A stretch of DNA of 64,000 bases, taken from NCBI GenBank assembly GCA_030686995.1, contig CM060703.1:114895361-114959360 (forward strand), in the 5' to 3' direction. Shown here in pieces: positions 1 to 10,950 of this stretch. Each line of letters opens with the position of its first letter. The first letter of the stretch is position 1. The position numbers and the translations under genes are program-made. The notes below the pieces were generated by a model. The model saw nothing but the letters and a program-made list of their open reading frames with translations, was not told the origin of the DNA and ran no database searches. The stretch comes from Artemisia argyi (Eukaryota > Streptophyta > Magnoliopsida > Asterales > Asteraceae).

Positions 1-1262
1 AGTCTAAAGGTGAGGGATGATTCTTTTTGGATTTTTATGTTTTAAAAAAACAATTAAAATTTCAGGTATTAGAAGAGTGGGCGGAATTAGTTGCTAGCCA
101 ACTAACCCAATAACTAAAGATGAAATCAGAATAGAATAACAGAAATGAAAATAAATCTAATTATACTAATGTGGTGTAAACAATGATGGGTAAAGTTGTG
201 TTTACTTAGGTTTCATTACTCCCTAGATATCTTTTACAGGTTGATAGCTTGTTATAATTGTATGGATGACGGGTCATATTCATTAATACTAGTCGTAGGG
301 CCGTGTACAATATTCTCTAACTCTATAAGATCCTACTTCACTCCAATGTCGAGCCGTTAGAAGCTCCTAACATGGGATCATTAGAACTCTCCTACGCATT
401 AAATACAACCAAATATCGTAGTACACCTCCGATCATGTTTCTTAAGATGTTCAAGCAAGTTACCAATGGAAGTCTGCCAGGTTTATTAAGCCTAACATCG
501 AATACAATCATCCGTAACAACTATAAACAAACAATCAACCCATAATTAACATCTAGGTTTCACTACATCTAAGCAAACACAAAAGAAATCTAGCCGAGCA
601 TGTTAAATTGAAGACAAGCGTAAGATATATTCAAACAACACATAGACATATTGATTGAATTGAAAGAGTACTTATCTCATATTGAACATGAAACATTCAA
701 AGGGTTGAAACCCTTGAAAAAGCTAGAAAATTCGACCTAGGGTTTTTCCCTCAAAATTGCACACTAATGAATGAAATTTGGAAAACTATATATAGATTTT
801 ACAGGATGACGGCGTCATGTGTAAACATGTGACGCCGTCAACTCGCCGCCTATAATGAAATCGGATTGCCTAGATCCAATTGTGACGCCGTCATGTGTGA
901 TTTTCTTCTGGGCCGTCACTAATACTTGGACCATGACGGCCTTGGGTGACGCCGTTATCTCCAATGCACAAAACTCTCTGGATCGTCACGTGTATTGTCC
1001 ATATCCACCTCTTTTGTTACTCTTGACGCCATCATTAAGAAACGTGTGACGCCGTCAAGTACTGTTCCCAGCAAGGAAAATTAAGACTTTGCCATTTTCT
1101 TCACTTTTATGCTCCAAAAACGTCCAAAATGCTTCCTTTTCCAGATTTCACTCCAAAATACCTAAAATGACAAAAGGAACGATTTAGGGCAATATTTGAT
1201 CAAATAATCACAACTTCGGGCTTAAATGACCCCTTAAAAGTGGTTCACTTTTCGCCTCATCA
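1..1262 (-). repeat. 3' LTR of element F (truncated by window)
   Basis: It aligns with 8659-9461 and 20371-20828, the split 5' LTR of the same element. It contains a TATA-like CTATATATAG at 786-795 and, between about 805 and 1060, a cluster of TGACGCCGTCA palindromes and decayed variants. It ends at 1262 with CATCA, the complement of the LTR start TGATG. The 64-codon frame across 855-1049 is an accident of these palindromes. Confidence 0.85.
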
Positions 1263-1812
1263 AATACCCTTACACTTGAGATTTGCTTGTCCTCAAGCAA
1301 ATGCGCTTTTATTCTAATCAAAATACAAGTTATGGGTCATTTAACACTAATATAAAAGTAATTACAACAAATAATCATTCCATTAAAGACCAAAGACAAG
1401 CACGGAGGTCATACACTAGCACCTCACAAATAGTGTTTAGATACTCACATCTCTCGGGTGTAATAAAGTATATATCACAATATGGAAATGGAAAACATCG
1501 CTCACTACCTGTCATAGCAAAGTAGATTACCATAGGCTTGGGAAAGGATGAAACCTCCACCACTTGGCGTAAGCACCTAGGATAAACTATCAAAGAGGTC
1601 TTTCAAAGGGTTATAACGTTAGGTGTAGGGATATGGAATACACGGTTTTGTTGGATAAAGGCAATATTTACTGGTGACGAGTTAATAATCTTAGTTAATT
1701 ACATGTACAATATGGCGCTGCTAAGCCAAGACTAGACTCGACTTAAGCTAATAAAATCAAAATTAACAAAAACTTAAAACAAACATAGAATGAAACGGGA
1801 TGGTAGTCCGTA

Positions 1813-1861
1813 TGTTTTTTCTCTTTTCTTTTTCTATTTTTTTTTCTTTTTCTTAATTTTT

Positions 1862-1906
<45 letters not shown>
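1813..1906. repeat. Poly-T rich tract (poly-A in F sense)
   Basis: A T-rich run with an uninterrupted T tract at 1867-1906. Element G has an A-rich tract at the matching place (about 61971-62069), and the bases next to the tract (CATACGGACTACCATCC in element sense) are shared, so the tract belongs to the family and not to a local slippage event. Confidence 0.8.
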
Positions 1907-1908
<2 letters not shown>

Positions 1909-3555
1909 ATACACTCTTACCCTACCATCCAAAATAATACATTATAGGGAATGTACATTCCCCTTACACTTGAATTTTTACATAATTTACAATCAACTAA
2001 TCTAATGACTCGAATCAAGATAATCAAAACACTTGGAGTACTTTTAAGATTAACGCACATATGGAGGTAATATATGATGTTCTTCCCCATTACTCCATAA
2101 CACAAGTACTTTACCCATGAGTCTCAATCGTCCCAAAACAATATGTACAAGATATGACTCGACTTAGCAACCATGTAATCAATTTAGATAATTAACTAAG
2201 GGTTTAAACATGTAACAATAATGCACAAAAAATGAGTGCATACACGGAAGGCTAAGGCGATTTGGTTGCATATTTGGGTGGGTTGTAACAAATTCTTCCT
2301 TTAAGTAAGATGCTTAAAGTTAGAAACGAAAAGATAGGCTCGGAGGGGTGTACTAGGGGTTTCATGTACTAAAAATGAGTACAACGCTAAGGTGTGGGAT
2401 AAACTAATTGACTTTCATAAGCACTAACAGTAAATGCTTTTCCTATCAAATCTAAAGGTGAACCTCACATATTTGGGTAGAAGATTTTTTTGAATGGTAC
2501 GGTTTTGTGCTAGTCATACAACTCCTATCCATGAGACACTTGCTAAGGCTAAAGTTTCACTCCTAAATGTTGTAAAAAAATTTTAAATTTGGCGCTAAAA
2601 TTACACTAACAAGTATTTCTCTTAGTTTTATTACACACCTACCATCAAACAAACAAACTCAAGTGCAATTATATCCTATAAGGTATCATTATTTACCCTC
2701 CACTTACACTTAGGATGAACATTGTCACCAATGTTCAATTAAAGAATGTAAAAGTGAAATAGGTAAAAGAATGAAAGCAAATACTCCCCTGATTCGTTCG
2801 GTGTGGATAGTGTGGTAACAAGGTTAGATCTTCCTCCAAGAAAATGAACATTCAAAGCTTCCCTTCCAGAAAAATAAATCATCTTCTTGTCATATATAAC
2901 CTGTTAAACCTGAGAAAACAAACAAGGCAACCTCGCGTAAAATTGGCGGCAATCTATATATACTAACAATTCCTATAAAACAAATTAAGATATAATGCTT
3001 GTGGAATGAATGTTTGCAGATTTCCTGGAGTTTATAAAACTAAAGAATTAACAAAAACTTTAAGACTCCGTTAGAAAAACAAAACTCTCAAAATTTCCAG
3101 AATTTTACACATGACGCCGTCAGGAGTTAACTCTTGACGCCGTCAGAAGTGACCTGCAGAAATCTTTAGGTTAAGTTTTTGGAAAATTTCTTGAAAAACT
3201 TATGTCCTACTTCCTGGAAAGTCCTGCTTCCTGGAAAGTCCTACTTCCTGGAAAATCCTACAAAACATCATTATGACTCGATACAAGCATTTGACTCTAA
3301 CAAGTACTAATACACATGCTCATTTAATATTGTGGCGAATCAAGATCAATTTCGTTCTTAGAAACAAATTTGGGGTTTCCCCTTACACTTAGCTTTTGCA
3401 ATATACCTTTATATGCAATTAAGACGAAGTTAAAAACAAAATAAAGCATTTTCACAATTTACTTTGAAACATGAGCCACAAACAACAAAAATAAAACATG
3501 CATACGGAAACAAATAAAATCAAATAAACAAACAAACAAACAAATAAATAAAGCT

Positions 3556-3568
3556 TGGGTTGCCTCCC
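3556..3568 (-). other. GGGAGGCAACCCA motif of Athila/Tat-like elements
   Basis: On the minus strand the 13-mer GGGAGGCAACCCA follows the end of the gag-derived frame. The identical 13-mer is in element G at 60176-60188, just after its stop codon. I recall this motif after the coding region of many Athila-like elements. Its role is unknown to me. Confidence 0.75.
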
Positions 3569-4140
3569 AATAAGTGCTTGTTTTTGTTCGAGTCACAAGC
3601 CTGACTCTACCCTTATTTCATGGATAAAGGTGAGGTTTTCCCTACACTTAGGATTAAGTGCGGGTGATAGTAGCGATACACACCATCTCAGTGGAAGTAT
3701 GCCACGTGAGGAAAGAGTGGTGGATGAATTACATGCTCAATGGGTTGTGCTCCTATCATCATAACCTTACATAATTCAATCGGGTTAATGGGTGGATTAA
3801 GATTTTCTCCTAGAAAGGGATCATTTTTTATCAACTTCGAAAGACTCCTAGTTGGGGATCCATCTTGACCTAATAAACCCAGTTTAAACCCATAATGTTT
3901 CTTGTGATCAATCAGAAATGGGTGATGTAAGCATGTAAGGTCATTTTCCACTCCTATATTGGCTTCCTCTCTACAAGGCTTAGAGTCCACTACCTTTGTC
4001 CTAAGACTGCCCGGACTATATGGTTTGATGGGTGGATCGGAACCTATTTCAATTCCTAAATTTTCATCCAAGGATGGAAGATTAGGTAACGGTTTTGGTT
4101 GAGGCTCCGGTTCATCAAAACTAGGAACTTCCCTAGAACT

Positions 4141-4145
4141 AAGAG
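4141..4145. repeat. Target site duplication AAGAG of H (left)
   Basis: AAGAG directly precedes TGTAAC; the partner is at 7643-7647. Confidence 0.8.
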
Positions 4146-7100
4146 TGTAACAATTCGCAATTTCAGGTTAATTACTATTCCCGGAAAATTCACTATTCAC
4201 TTTTACTATTCATTTTTACTATCCATTTTTCCCGAAACTTTCCCGAAAGTTGATTTTTATTTGATTTTATCGAGTGATAAATCATTTCCATGGCAAATTA
4301 AAAGTTTGACATTCATAAGCTCATTTTCGTGAAAGTTATTAAGGAATTACACGGAATTACACGTTTTAGGGTAAAACGTCAATCAGAAATTCTACGCACA
4401 ACGAAATTCAACCCCGTCAGGTGACCCCACATCAGAAAAATGTTTGACACACTCATGATTTATTTGAGAATTAATCGTGACTGAGAAAAACATGACCAAA
4501 GACTTCCCAGCAGGTCACCCAAGCCTGTACTAATCTCACATGAGCACGCTTAACCGTTTGGGCGATTAACCGTTAGACCACAAAACGCGTTTCTAAGACT
4601 ATTTGAGTTTTCAACTTCTTAGAAAAAGTCAACATATTCTTTCCCTCCTCCATTGACCAAAAATCATCCCTTGATGTTATAAGTCATTTCGTGATTTTTT
4701 AGGCTTACGGTTTGATGTCTAAAAGACATTTAATACCAACCGACACTAGACTGAGCTCAGTCTAGACATTATAAGTCATTTTAAATCATTTTTATCATAT
4801 TAGAAAAGTAACATTTTACTTTTCTCAATTTTACGCAATATTCGTACGTTTTACGTATTACGCGTTTTAGACCCGTGTTTCCAGTTTTTAGCAGGGTTTT
4901 ACACCCAAATGGAACCTACCACTCATTTTATATTTTATTATGGAACTTATTGACATGTTTATCAATACTTTCAAGTTCCATAATTTTACGACACCCGGTT
5001 TTACGTTTTGAGGCTTAATCATTTACGATTGGCATTTCTCGGAGTCAAAACTAACCAAGTATCTTGGATAATACCAAGAAAAGTCCACACCCTTGCTCTC
5101 CAAGCTTAGGAAACGACCTAGGGAGGGGGAATTCAGCCTTGTGTATCTTAATCTCATGCTAGGAGCCTTAAGATGTGAACATGTGTTCAACTTGGCCTCC
5201 AAGTGTTGACTAGTCAACAATGTAACCTCCTCATTTGCATATAAATGCCTCTCCTTCCCCTCCTTGGCCATTCCAACGACCCACATACATAAAAACACAC
5301 TATCATCTCATCCTTAGCTCATTTACTTCAAGTTCCATCCAAGAAATCAAGTGCTATATCCATACATAAACCCTAGTTTAGTTTTGATTCATCAAAACTA
5401 CTTCAAATCCTTAGAAACTTTGGTGATTTCTCTTGAGTTTGAATCCACTCAAGTCACCTCAATTTTCATCATCTCTCTTTCAAGATTACAAGAGTAGAAA
5501 GATTGCATGAAGTGAAGTGGGTTGAAGCAAGTCTATCAAAGTCCTATCCTTACATGTTAACTTTCCTTTCTTTGTTGAAAGCCAAAAGTTGTAAGCCAAA
5601 CCCTAACATGATTCTTGTTAAATAATCATATTCATGTTATTTACATATTATTTGTGCTATATTATGTCTTGTATTCATGTCCATGATGTATAAAAGTGAG
5701 TAAAACAAGTTATTGTACATGATTGATAAGACAAGTTACTATAACAAGCAAATTAGTGACTTTCTTGGTAAGACCTGATCAAAATGGTAAAAATATGATA
5801 TTTGATCATTACATATTACAGTAGAGGACTTAACAAGGAAACCGTAGCAACTTGAACCACCCAAAACGAGTATACGAGTCAAAAGTTACGCCCATTTGAA
5901 GTTACCAAAACTTTGCGGCAAACTGCCAAATACCATTCTGATCAAATTTTGGTTTTGAAAGTCCCACTTCTGGTCCGATTCATCAAAAAGTTAAAACACG
6001 AAAGTTGTCCGGAACGACGTTTTCGTTCAGGACAAAGAAGCTCAAGACCTAAAAACACTTTCCGAGTGATAAAATTCTTCAAATTCTAAACAGCCCATTT
6101 TTAGGCGAAAGTCACAAGATTATGGTTATACTTTGAAAGGAACAAGAGGTCTTATGACCTATAATCAAGACCACAACCATGGCTAGAGCCAAGGTTGTGT
6201 CTCATGACCTTGGAACAAGGACCAAAGGTCATGGCTAGGCCATGACGAAATGACCATAACAACTTACATAGGCGTAAACATGAAACAATGAGTTAGGCGA
6301 TAACATGAACAAGCAATTTGGATCTACTTCACTTAAAAGGAAACCATGAGATTTTACCAAGAGAAAATGGTCATTCAAGACTTATGAAACTACCCCTAAT
6401 AACAATCTTCATGTACAAATAAACTTTCCTAAGTTGATTCAAATATCGGACATGTAACCTTTCGGATCAAAACTTATATCTATATATTTCATCAACTACT
6501 ACAATAGTAGGGAGCCTCATGTGAGGAGTTCATTATGTAAGCCGTCGAGTTGAGTTGTGGATTTACGAGTTAAAGTGTCCTGGCTCCTCGAACGCTTACT
6601 AACATGACTTCTGAATTATGTCGGCCCGAACGGTAGTAAACGATATACAAAACATACATGTTTCATGAATCTTTTCTTTCAAAGACTTACAATATACATC
6701 ATACCACATCATGGACTATAATGCAAGATATATATATAGGCACTACTTCATATTCTGTACTCAAATCCTAAGTTACAACAATTATTATAGGTTGCTCGTA
6801 GAAACCTTCGCGATTCGACCGTTACATTCATTACTTGCTATCTTACTTAAGGTGAGTTCATAGCCCCACTTTCGATTACTTAATTGTTTTACAAACCCTT
6901 GGGGGAAATACATGCTATTTATAACCGAGCACAATGTTTTTAAATTGTATGCTTACCTGATTGTTTTATTATCACTAAGTACCAGCCTTGCTAAACCGAT
7001 ATCCTTGATTATGAACCATTTAATCACTAGCAATAGTGAGCGCGAATATTAATAATAGGCCTATTGGGATTGACGAATCCCATTTGTATTGACTAAGTTC

Positions 7101-7642
7101 AAACAAATGCATTAATATTTGAGATTTAGGTATGTTAGCAAAGTACCTACCGGGATAAATCTGCCGATCGATATTGGTACACGTTAACGTTATGGTGTCA
7201 TAAGCTTAGTGTATAATACATGTTCCGGGCGTATAATAACGTAGCCTACCTGTTTTGTTTTCCAAACATTGGTGTGAGCCTATAACTCACACTACCAACA
7301 TATTGTGTTCAATCGATTTAACAAACTCTATGAATATCACTCAACCTTTGTGTTGACCTCTCAAGCATGTATTTCAGGTTCATGACGATCAAGGATGGCA
7401 CGGAAGGACACGGATACTCAAGAGGGATATAAATTTTATTATCATTCAAAACTCATTTATTATACATTGTAAACATGGAACCAATTGGGACCTCATTTTG
7501 TAATCTCTGATATTTATACAATTTGAATGATAAATCTTTTAAAACGACTCAATTGGAGTTCGTTTTCTATTATTGTGACTGTTGTGCCGTCGAGTAACAC
7601 CCAGTTCGAATTCCGCTGCATCCATGAATTGGGGGTGTTACA
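4146..7642 (-). mobile_element. Element H: solo LTR, probably of a large Ty3/gypsy element
   Basis: The insert has TG...CA ends: TGTAACA at 4146 on the plus strand and TGTTACA at 7642, so the termini form a 7 bp inverted repeat. It is flanked by the 5 bp direct repeat AAGAG (4141-4145 and 7643-7647). There is no coding capacity and I see no second LTR copy inside, so the 3.5 kb fits one large LTR left by recombination. In minus orientation it begins TGTAACACCCCC, a start familiar from plant gypsy LTRs, and the 5S-like block has the same orientation. Lineage (Tekay, Retand or other) is unresolved. Confidence 0.7.
4501..4556 (-). other. 5S rRNA-like segment inside solo LTR H
   Basis: On the minus strand this stretch resembles the central and 3' part of plant 5S rRNA, including near-exact TTAAGCGTGCT, then AGTAC, then GGGTGACC and CTGGGAAGTC. 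These cover the region of the 5S internal promoter (box A to box C). The 5' third and the last bases of 5S are not present. It is about 355 bp from the 3' end of the LTR. It is not a functional 5S gene; it is either captured 5S sequence or a mimic. Similar 5S-derived blocks are known in Cassandra TRIM elements. Confidence 0.7.
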
Positions 7643-7647
7643 AAGAG
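7643..7647. repeat. Target site duplication AAGAG of H (right)
   Basis: AAGAG directly follows the terminal TGTTACA of H and matches 4141-4145. Confidence 0.8.
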
Positions 7648-8464
7648 TAAGGTTATCATTATAAGTATTCAAACCTATATCCTCTAGTTGTGTTTGGTTC
7701 AAAGGTTCTACCTCTATTGGGGTTCCTATAGTCTCTTCTAGTTCTTCCGGGTAAGTCAAGGGAGGTGTGTACGCATCAAATGATGGTAGGACTTGTGGAG
7801 CATTGAGTGGGCTTAGGTTATTCACCTCGTCCTCCATTGTATCTAGATTACCTATGTGTTCATCTTGTATTTATGGTAAAATCAAACCACTCCGTGCACC
7901 TAGGTATCTCATCTATAGGCTTATTATCCCCAAACAAACTTCTTGCTTGTTCCCTCAAACTTGTTATCAATTGATCCGTAACAACGTTTCTTGGATTGTC
8001 CAACTTCTTAGCGAGTATGGCACAATTCTCTATGGCTTCCCATGCTTCTTCAGCATTTAATCCCCAAAGGTTCCCATCTGCGGCATGGTCAATATCCATT
8101 TTGGTATAGTGGTCGACACGATGGTAAAATATTTCAATTTGGGACCATAGATCGAAACTATGATGAGGGACTTTTCAGAGTAAATATTTAAAACGAGTCC
8201 ATGCATCATAGATAGGTTCATCTTCATGTTGTTTAAACATCAATATGTCATTTGGAGTGGGTGAATTTTGTGGTTGGTAGTATGGTGGATTCGCGTTCTC
8301 CATAATGGTGAACGGAAGAGTCAATGGAAAGGTTTTTACGAACAAAGACACAAAGAAGAGATAGACTACAAGAAAACCTAAAAATAAAAATAAAAATCTT
8401 AATAAAAAAGGAATCTAGCAAGTAGACCTAATAAAAAGAAATCCTAACCTAGACAATAACTATT

Positions 8465-8482
8465 CCTCGGGCTGCGGCGCCA
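8465..8482 (-). promoter_or_regulatory. Primer binding site of F (tRNA-Asp type)
   Basis: The minus strand reads TGGCGCCGCAGCCCGAGG, six bases inside the LTR end at 8489. The first eight bases match the complement of the tRNA-Asp 3' end (plants: TGGCGCCGTTGCCGGGG); the remainder is partly matched. Tat/Athila elements usually use this primer. Confidence 0.75.
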
Positions 8483-8568
8483 AAAACTTGATACGTGGGA
8501 ATCGCACCAGGCTTTACCTCTCGAGGGATCTCAAGAAGCTTACAACCCCCACCAGGCAGTGTACCTGA

Positions 8569-8598
8569 TCGTTGTAGTATAGTATAGTGACAAGTACC
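8569..8598 (+). other. tRNA-Asp 5'-half-like sequence in the F LTR (antisense to the element)
   Basis: The plus strand has TCGTTGTAGTATAGT (15 bases), identical to positions 2-16 of plant tRNA-Asp(GUC) as I remember it, followed after a 5-base ATAGT duplication by a further partial match, TGACAAGTACC. The element is transcribed from the minus strand, so its RNA would be complementary to the tRNA 5' half. No T-arm or acceptor 3' strand follows, so this is not a tRNA gene. Confidence 0.7.
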
Positions 8599-9456
8599 GG
8601 GGAATTGATCGTTCAACTCAGGAATAGTGTCGCTAGGATTAGAAAGTCTCCTAAACTAAGTCTAAAGGTGAGGGATGATTATTTTTGTATTTTTATGTTT
8701 TATAAAAACAATTAAATCGCCGGTATTGGAAGAGTGGGCAGAATTAGTTGCTAGCCAACTAACCCAATAACTAAAGATGCAATCAAAATAAAATAACAGA
8801 AATGAAAATAAATATCATTATACTAATGTGGTGTAAACAATGATGGGTAAAGTTGTGTTTACTTAGGTTTCATTACTCCCTAGACATCTTTTACAGGTTG
8901 ATAGCTTGTTAGAATTGCATGGATGACGGGTCATATTCATTCATACTAGTCGTAGGGCCGTGTACAATATTCCCTAACTCTATAGGATCCTACTTCACTC
9001 CTATGTGGAGCCGTTAGAAGCTCCTAACATGGGATCATTAGAATTCTCCTACGCATTAAATACAACCAAATATCGTAGTACACCTCCGATCATGTTTCTT
9101 AAGACGTTCAAGCAAGTTACCAATGGAAGTCTGCCAGTTTTCTTAAGCCTAACATCGAATACAATCATCCGTAACAACTATAAACAAAAAATCAACCCAT
9201 AATTAACATCTAGGTTTCACTACATCTAAGCAAACACAAAAGAAATCTAGCCGAGCATGTTAAATTGAAGACAAGCGTAAGATATATTCAAACAACACAT
9301 AGACATATTGATTGAATTGAAAGAGTACTTATCTCAAATTGAACATGAAAGATTCAAAGGGTTGAAACCCTTGAAAAAGCTGGAAAATTCGACCTAGGGT
9401 TTTTCCCTCAAGGTTGCACACTAATGAATGAAATTTGGAAAACTATATATAGATTT

Positions 9457-9461
9457 TACAG
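9457..9461. repeat. Target site duplication TACAG of element A (left)
   Basis: TACAG directly before TGTTAATAC; the partner is at 20366-20370. The duplicated bases are part of the F LTR. Confidence 0.9.
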
Positions 9462-9834
9462 TGTTAATACAAATATTGCCTAAAAACGTTATTTATATTT
9501 TACGATCTTTGCTAAGTTTTGTTAATAACAAAGTATGAACTTTAGCTAAAAGTAAATTATCACTTTGAGTGTTTAAGTCTTGTTTAACTAATGTTTACAT
9601 TTCCTTTTAAACTAAACATTGGTTTTATTTCTTAAATTAGAAATAGTCACATCACATTTATGGCAAGTTTTGTCATTATGTATTTATGGCAAGTTATGTG
9701 TTTGACTTGCTTTCATGTTGCTTGCAAGTATCATGTTTGACTTACTTTAAGTGATGTGACATTGTTTGGTTGCTAGAAGTTATGAGACAAGACATTGTTT
9801 GGTTTGGGAAGTTATTGCAAAAACCTACTGCAGA

Positions 9835-9894
9835 CCCGGCGGTACCCTGGAGGTACACGGGCGGAACCCATCTGAGGGTTCCGCCTGATCCGCC
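9835..9894. promoter_or_regulatory. GC-rich hairpin block upstream of the A LTR TATA box
   Basis: Contains CCCGGCGGTACC, then GGGCGGAACCC and GGGTTCCGCC separated by a short AT-containing loop, then a second arm with GGCGGATC-type bases on the opposite strand. The pair GGCGGAACCC/GGGTTCCGCC can fold into a 10 bp stem. It ends about 20 bp before the TATA box. Similar units are in the 3' LTR at 19307-19366 and inside the element at 13949-14024 and 16331-16460. Confidence 0.7.
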
Positions 9895-9913
9895 AAGCTT
9901 GCAGTTTTGTTTG

Positions 9914-9923
9914 CTATAAATAC
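9914..9923 (+). promoter_or_regulatory. TATA box of the A 5' LTR
   Basis: CTATAAATAC in an otherwise ordinary U3 context just downstream of the hairpin block; the same sequence is in the 3' LTR at 19386-19395. Transcription would start about 30 bp downstream (inference). Confidence 0.65.
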
Positions 9924-10186
9924 CAAACCATTTGTTTGTTTTGTGTAACCCTTTTAGGACATATATTCACATATTCTCTCAACTAACTCAGTAACCTTTT
10001 GATTTGTGATTCTCTTATGTAGCAAGGGGATTCACAAGATCATTCAAGAAGTTACAAGCTTCAACTCTAAAGTTGCAAGTCTTGGTAGCTTGGTCATGTA
10101 TAAGCTTTGGTAGTTTATACTTCATGTGTGTCATGTATGTAGAAGTTATTGGTTAGTATTTTAGGCCTCAAAATACGTAGTGTGTC

Positions 10187-10396
10187 GGGAGTGGTTGTAC
10201 CCTTGGAAAAGAACTCGACATCTAGCTTTGTGTCGGTAAAAGTATAAGTGACGTACGGGAGTGGTTGAACCCATGTAAAAGAACTCGACATCTAGCTTAG
10301 TGTCGGTAAAAGTGTAAGCGACGAATGGGAGTAGTTGTACCCTTGTAAAAGAACTCGACATCTAGCTTTAGTGTCGGTAAAAGTGTAAGCGACGTT
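10187..10396 (+). repeat. Three tandem units of about 70 bp in the A LTR
   Basis: Three imperfect units, each with GGGAGT(G/A)GTTG(T/A)ACCC, AAAAGAACTCGACATCTAG and GTGTCGGTAAAAGT followed by AAG(C/T)GACG. The 3' LTR copy is at about 19659-19866. Element C has a single related piece (CTCGACAT...GTGTCG) at the matching place in its LTR. Confidence 0.8.
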
Positions 10397-10896
10397 GTAA
10401 AGGTTTTCTCCGCCGGTGAAAGGAGCTTGTTGATTAGTGCTTATAACTCTCGAGTTGGAAACTCGGGGCGTGGATGTAGGGCAAGGAAAAAGAGTCCTTG
10501 TAGCCGAACCACGATAAACAATCGTGTTGTGGTTTGATCGTTTCTTTCTTTATCTTTGCTTATTACATGTTGTCTTTTAGTTATAGTTGCTAACCACATA
10601 TAAAGCTTTTCAAAAGAATTAAAACAAGTAAAGTTGTATTTATATCTTGAAACAAATGTAAAGCTTTTCAAAGAACTAAAACAAGCAAAGTTAGGATCAT
10701 CACAAGTAAAGCTTTTCAAAGCATGAAACAAGTGAAGTTAGAATTGTTATTCACATGAAAAGCTTTTCAAATAATCAAACATATAAAGTTGTTTTTATAT
10801 ATTTAAGCAAATGTCAAGTTTCTAAAAGGATATTTAAGCTAAACAAGAATCGAAAAAGCGGTAAACTATTCAACCCCCCTTCTAGTTTTCCACAAT

Positions 10897-10909
10897 TGGC
10901 ATCAGGAGC
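10897..10909 (+). promoter_or_regulatory. Primer binding site of A (initiator tRNA-Met-like, degenerate)
   Basis: TGGCATCAGGAGC follows the LTR end by two bases. The copia consensus complementary to initiator tRNA-Met is TGGTATCAGAGC; there are two differences in the paired part. Confidence 0.65.
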
Positions 10910-10950
10910 TACGTTACTCAAGATCTTTAAAATAGAATGTATTTTAAAAC

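Larger units (their letters stand above)
1263..3687 (-). other. Non-coding 3' internal region of F with repeated polypurine-like motifs
   Basis: No open frame of substance. Read on the minus strand it carries AAGTGTAAGGG(G/T)-type purine motifs at 1266-1277 (next to the LTR, so the likely priming tract), 1960-1971, about 2700-2711 (degenerate) and 3379-3390. A T-rich tract (A-rich in element sense) spans 1813-1906, two palindromes TGACGCCGTCA lie at 3113-3145, and a short CTTCCTGGAAAGTCCT-type unit repeats at about 3205-3265. The same order of motifs occurs in element G between 60176 and 62630. Confidence 0.7.
3688..8303 (-). pseudogene. Broken gag of element F, split by solo LTR H
   Basis: The likely ATG is at 8301-8303. 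The frame carries a Ty3-type retrotransposon gag region (residues such as DEPIYDAWTRFK, then VPHHS, EIFYHRVDHYTKMDIDHAADG and NAEEAWEAIENCA), which would form the particle shell. It is broken by a TGA at 8175-8177 (a C to T change of CGA would explain it) and a frameshift near 7860. Solo LTR H then interrupts it at 4146-7642. Skipping H and one TSD copy, the frame goes on in phase into a proline-rich linker (PEPQPKP) and a C-terminal part that ends at 3688 with HVAYFH. No zinc knuckle or protease follows. Gag of Athila-type elements is normally fused to protease and pol; here both are absent. Confidence 0.7.
8489..9461 (-). repeat. 5' LTR of element F, part 1 (U5, R and TATA side)
   Basis: It starts (plus strand) with TGATACG, next to the primer site, and runs to 9461, where element A is inserted. 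It holds the sequence related to the tRNA-Asp 5' half (8569-8598) and a TATA-like CTATATATAG at 9443-9452. The LTR resumes at 20371. The total LTR length without the insert is 1431 bp, against 1417 bp in element G. Confidence 0.85.
9462..10894 (+). repeat. 5' LTR of element A
   Basis: 1433 bp. Layout: GC-rich hairpin block at 9835-9894, TATA box CTATAAATAC at 9914-9923, a tandem triplet of about 70 bp units at about 10187-10396, a block shared with the LTR of element C at about 10446-10526, an array of AAAGCTTTTCAAA units at about 10600-10790, then the end CAACCCCCCTTCTAGTTTTCCACA-type terminus typical of copia LTRs. No protein frame here is credible; the 66-codon minus frame is made by the tandem triplet. 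Confidence 0.9.

Noticed and set aside
855..1049. 64-codon frame across the F LTR palindromes, repeated at 20421-20615
   Set aside because: Follows from LTR duplication and lies in U3 upstream of the TATA box.
1790..2005. Phe-rich frame at the T tract
   Set aside because: Translation of poly-T in the F internal region.
4501..4556. Functional 5S rRNA gene
   Set aside because: 5' third and the end of 5S are missing and there is no tandem unit or T-run terminator.
8569..8598. tRNA-Asp gene
   Set aside because: Only the 5' half is similar; there is no anticodon arm, T-arm or acceptor 3' strand in place.
10161..10361. 66-codon minus frame in the A LTR, repeated at 19633-19833
   Set aside because: Made by the tandem triplet; it is duplicated only because LTRs are duplicated.
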